From JBBIRW01 sp037441565 (lineage in GTDB: Bacteria; Desulfobacterota; JBBIRW01), in contig JBBIRW010000006.1 in the NCBI GenBank assembly GCA_037441565.1, positions 88,031-152,030 of the forward strand: a stretch of 64,000 nt of DNA, read 5' to 3'. Below, one piece after another: positions 61,300 through 64,000 of this stretch; the stretch's first letter is position 1; each line of letters opens with the position of its first letter. Below the pieces are notes generated by a model. It was not told the DNA's origin. It made no database searches and saw only the letters and a program-made list of their open reading frames with translations. Made by a program: the position numbers and the translations under genes.

Positions 61300-63027
61300 A
61301 TGAGATATCATCCTGTGATTGTTGTCGGTGGTGGACTTGCCGGCCTGAGGGCGGCAATCGCTGTAAATCAGCAGAACATAGGTGTTGCAGTAATATCAAA
61401 GGTTCACCCCCTTCGTTCCCATTCCATAGCCGCACAGGGGGGGATCAATGCTGCACTCGGGAATCATGTGAGGGGTGCATTTGACAATCCGGAGAAGCAC
61501 GCATTTGATACAGTGAAGGGGAGCGATTACCTTGCCGATCAGGATGCGGTGGTCAGGATGTGCATGGATGGTCCGAAGAGGATTTATGAAATGGAGCACT
61601 GGGGATGTCCCTTTACAAGAACGGAGTCTGGAAAAATTGCACAGCGACCCTTTGGAGGCGCGGGTTTCCCGCGCACATGCTATGCAGCGGACCTCACAGG
61701 GCATGTGCTTCTCCATACCCTTTATCAGCAAATTGTGAAATTTGAGGAATCTGCGGAAAGGGGTGAGATGGTTGTTTATGATGAATGGCTTGTTACAAGG
61801 ATCGTTGTGGATAATGATGCAAGCTGCGGGGTTATTGCAATGAATTTGAAAACAGGAGAGCTTGAGGCATTTCAATCAGAGGCTTTAATCATTGCTACAG
61901 GTGGTTGCGGAAGGATATATGGAAATTCTACAAATGCGGTGATAAATACAGGGATGGGGATGGCCATTGCTTACTGGGCAGGTGTTCCACTGAAAGATAT
62001 GGAATTCGTTCAGTTTCATCCAACCACACTTGTGGGTACAAATATCCTTATAACAGAGGGTGCAAGAGGAGAAGGCGGCTATCTGCTTAACAATAAGGGG
62101 GAGAGATTCCTTGCCAATTACCCCGATTCAAGAAGGGCTATGGAGATCGCACCGAGGGATATAGTAGCAAGGAATATGACGAGGGAGATCCTTGAGGGTA
62201 GAGGGTTTGAAAACTCTTATCTCCTGCTCGATCTAAGGCATCTTGGTGCAGAGAAGATAATGACAAGGCTTCCGGGAATAAGGGCTCTTTCAATCAATTT
62301 TGCTGGTGTCGACCCTATAAAAGAACCCATACCTGTTCAGCCTGGTCAGCATTATTCAATGGGTGGAATTCATTGCAATAAGGATTGTGAGACCATTTAT
62401 AAAGGATTGTATGCAGCTGGTGAATGTGCTTGTGTAAGTGTGCACGGTGCAAACAGGCTGGGTGGAAACTCTCTCCTTGAGACTATTGTATTTGGTGCAA
62501 TTGCCGGTGAGAATGCTGCTATGTATTTCACGGGCAAGGAGGGGTTACAGCAGGGTGAAAAGGCACTATCTGATGCGCTCAAGGAGGAGGAGGAGAAGAT
62601 TCAGAGGCTTCTCAGAATGGATGGTAAGGAGTCGCCCTTTACCATAAGGGATGAAATGAGAAGTGTTATGGCCCAAAAGGTGGGTATATTTAGGGATACG
62701 GATGGATTAAGGGAGGCCCTTAATAAGATAAAGGAATTACAGGACAGGTATAAGAACATAAGGCTTATGAATAAGGGTAGGAAATTTAATTATGAATTGA
62801 TGTGGACCATTGAACTAAAAGGGAGCCTTGATGTAGCAGAAGCGATTGTGGCGGGGGCACTTGCCCGTCAGGAAAGCCGGGGTTCCCACTACAGAACGGA
62901 TTTCCCAAAAAGGGATGATTCCAACTGGTTGAAGCACACACTTGCACATTATCATCCGGATGGTGTGAGGCTTGCATATTGTGATGTTAATTTAAGCTAC
63001 TTTAAACCCAAGGAGAGGAGATATTAG
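61300..63027 (+). CDS. sdhA: succinate dehydrogenase/fumarate reductase flavoprotein subunit
   Basis: 575 residues. FAD loop VVGGGLAGLRAA, FAD-attaching His in RSHSIAAQGGINAA, substrate block QFHPTTLVGTNILITEGARGEGG and GECACVSVHGANRLGGNSLL. It oxidises succinate to fumarate, or the reverse, with SdhB. The neighbouring malate dehydrogenase, fumarase and SucC genes suggest a TCA segment usable in either direction. Confidence 0.96.
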   Translation: MRYHPVIVVGGGLAGLRAAIAVNQQNIGVAVISKVHPLRSHSIAAQGGINAALGNHVRGAFDNPEKHAFDTVKGSDYLADQDAVVRMCMDGPKRIYEMEHWGCPFTRTESGKIAQRPFGGAGFPRTCYAADLTGHVLLHTLYQQIVKFEESAERGEMVVYDEWLVTRIVVDNDASCGVIAMNLKTGELEAFQSEALIIATGGCGRIYGNSTNAVINTGMGMAIAYWAGVPLKDMEFVQFHPTTLVGTNILITEGARGEGGYLLNNKGERFLANYPDSRRAMEIAPRDIVARNMTREILEGRGFENSYLLLDLRHLGAEKIMTRLPGIRALSINFAGVDPIKEPIPVQPGQHYSMGGIHCNKDCETIYKGLYAAGECACVSVHGANRLGGNSLLETIVFGAIAGENAAMYFTGKEGLQQGEKALSDALKEEEEKIQRLLRMDGKESPFTIRDEMRSVMAQKVGIFRDTDGLREALNKIKELQDRYKNIRLMNKGRKFNYELMWTIELKGSLDVAEAIVAGALARQESRGSHYRTDFPKRDDSNWLKHTLAHYHPDGVRLAYCDVNLSYFKPKERRY

Positions 63028-63082
63028 TCCTTGAAGTTGGATTGCATTTTATTTCAAATCCAATGAAAGGAGATGAGTGGCG

Positions 63083-63805
63083 ATGGAGAGATATACCTTC
63101 AGGGTTTATAGATTTGATCCTGAAAAGGATGAAAAGGGAAGATTTCAGGAGTTTGAGGTCCCTGTTAAAGGTGCAATGACAGTACTGGAGGGTCTTTACT
63201 ATATCCTGGAGAATCTCGACGGATCCCTTGCATTTCGATCTTCCTGCAGGGCTGGTGTCTGTGGCTCCTGTGGCATGCACATAAATGGAAGATACAGGCT
63301 TGCCTGTGAGACCCAGATAAAGCTTCTGAACTCCCGTATTATCACGGTTCAACCCCTTGGAAGTATGAGAGTTATCAAGGACCTTCTGGTTGATATGGAC
63401 TCCTTCTGGCAGAAATACAAATATGTGAAGCCCTATCTTTTGCCATCAACCCCACCCCCTGAAAGGGAAAGGCCCCAGAGTATTGATGAGAGGGCAAAAC
63501 TTGATGGTCTCTATGAATGTATACTCTGTGGCTGCTGCACAGGCTCATGCACGGTTGCATCCACTGATAAGGATTACCTGGGACCTGCTGCACTCCTGTG
63601 GGCAAACAGGTTTGTTGAGGATTCCAGGGATGGTGCTATGATTGAAAGACTTAAACTTGTGGATTTTGAGCACGGGGTGTGGAGATGCCATACAATCTTT
63701 AGCTGCCAGGAAGTCTGTCCGAAAGAGCTAAGTCCCACCTCGAGTATAATGAATATGAGCAGAAAGATAATAGCTATGAAACTTGGTCTCAAAAGAAAAA
63801 AATAG
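63083..63805 (+). CDS. sdhB: succinate dehydrogenase iron-sulfur subunit
   Basis: About 240 residues. The [2Fe-2S] set is SSCRAGVCGSCGMHINGRYR plus the next cysteine, the [4Fe-4S] set is ECILCGCCTGSC, and the third set is CHTIFSCQEVCPKE for the [3Fe-4S] cluster. It carries electrons between SdhA and the membrane anchors. GTG at 63077 is an alternative start. The ATG at 63083 has better spacing to GGAG. Confidence 0.95.
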   Translation: MERYTFRVYRFDPEKDEKGRFQEFEVPVKGAMTVLEGLYYILENLDGSLAFRSSCRAGVCGSCGMHINGRYRLACETQIKLLNSRIITVQPLGSMRVIKDLLVDMDSFWQKYKYVKPYLLPSTPPPERERPQSIDERAKLDGLYECILCGCCTGSCTVASTDKDYLGPAALLWANRFVEDSRDGAMIERLKLVDFEHGVWRCHTIFSCQEVCPKELSPTSSIMNMSRKIIAMKLGLKRKK

Positions 63806-63823
63806 GAAGGGGTGGATTGGGAG

Positions 63824-64000
63824 ATGAATATACATGAATATCAGGCAAAGGAGATTCTAAAAAGATATGGTGTAACTGTCCCCCTTGGTAGGGTCGCCTT
63901 TACTCCTGAAGAAGCAGAGGACATTTACAGGCAGATAGGTGGGAGATGCGTTGTAAAGGCACAGATCCATGCAGGAGGGAGAGGAAAGGCGGGAGGGATA
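63824..64000 (+). CDS. sucC: succinyl-CoA synthetase beta subunit (5' part only)
   Basis: 59 codons are visible before the window ends. The start MNIHEYQAKEILKRYGVTVP and the later VVKAQIHAGGRGKAGG are the first ATP-grasp segments of SucC. GGGAG precedes the ATG. It makes or uses succinyl-CoA with SucD, which should follow to the right. Confidence 0.93.
   Translation, partial: MNIHEYQAKEILKRYGVTVPLGRVAFTPEEAEDIYRQIGGRCVVKAQIHAGGRGKAGGI

Noticed and set aside
1..64000. CRISPR arrays, IS elements, prophage, rRNA or riboswitch
   Set aside because: No regularly spaced repeats, transposase, integrase or rRNA-like sequence seen on reading both strands; no riboswitch core recognised in the gaps.

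Overview
This is a bacterial chromosome window of low-to-moderate GC with tightly packed genes, many start/stop overlaps and no phage, IS element, rRNA or CRISPR array. The longest stretches without a gene are about 245 bases (5111-5353 and 10431-10677). Gene content (MglA-like GTPase with a helical-repeat partner, response regulator-valS-nadC-birA-coaX order, EF-G-2-like factor, CarD, PIN/TRAM protein before ispD, many Rrf2/ThiF/MoaD/DsrE/TusA proteins) suggests a thermophilic or subsurface sulfur-metabolising bacterium of a deltaproteobacterial/Nitrospirota-like kind. I cannot name the taxon from the sequence.

Layout. 1-5.1 kb: a TGS-domain GTPase (cut by the left edge), DUF72, GNAT, small Cys-rich and DUF4124 proteins, a D-2-hydroxyacid dehydrogenase and an alpha/beta hydrolase. 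5.2-10.3 kb: an ArsR-rhodanese regulator with a perfect 20-bp palindrome in its promoter, a frameshifted MFS transporter, and a CuA-type heme-copper oxidase set (coxB-coxA-sco) whose subunit I lacks the usual active-site tyrosine, followed by a frameshifted small membrane gene. 10.3-22.6 kb: tRNA-Leu(CAG), then a forward run of response regulator, valS, nadC, birA, coaX, EF-G-like, helical-repeat protein, MglA-like GTPase and a GAF/degenerate-GGDEF protein, then a small Ala/Pro-rich lipoprotein with its own strong promoter.

22.6-40.7 kb is the centre of interest: 22 co-directional minus-strand genes, many overlapping. In transcription order: an Rrf2 regulator with IscR-like cysteines; ThiF/MoeB; threonine synthase; a MoaD/ThiS/CysO-type carrier ending in GG-VI; a NIL-domain protein; a second MoeB; CysM-type cysteine synthase; a JAMM protease; two tandem DsrE/F/H-type triads; TusA; a GcvH-like lipoate-binding protein (LbpA type); radical SAM (LipS type); lipoate ligase (sLpl type); radical SAM (LipS type); TusA; a third radical SAM protein with unusual Cys spacing; a DASS anion transporter; a UspA protein; a short AprBA-like APS reductase; and Sat. 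It reads as one sulfur module joining anion import, APS chemistry, protein-bound sulfane transfer, dedicated lipoylation and protein-thiocarboxylate cysteine synthesis. No sulfite reductase and no sHdr/Dsr complex is present in the cluster, and both its flanks are unrelated genes.

40.7-64 kb: a secreted basic protein, Ogg2-type glycosylase, CarD, PIN/TRAM protein and a strong terminator; then ispD-ispF-cysS-uvrB-uvrC-comEC, a REC-GAF-GGDEF diguanylate cyclase, hisS, aspS and a lipoprotein; then a TCA segment of malate dehydrogenase, two-subunit fumarase, sdhCDAB and the start of sucC.
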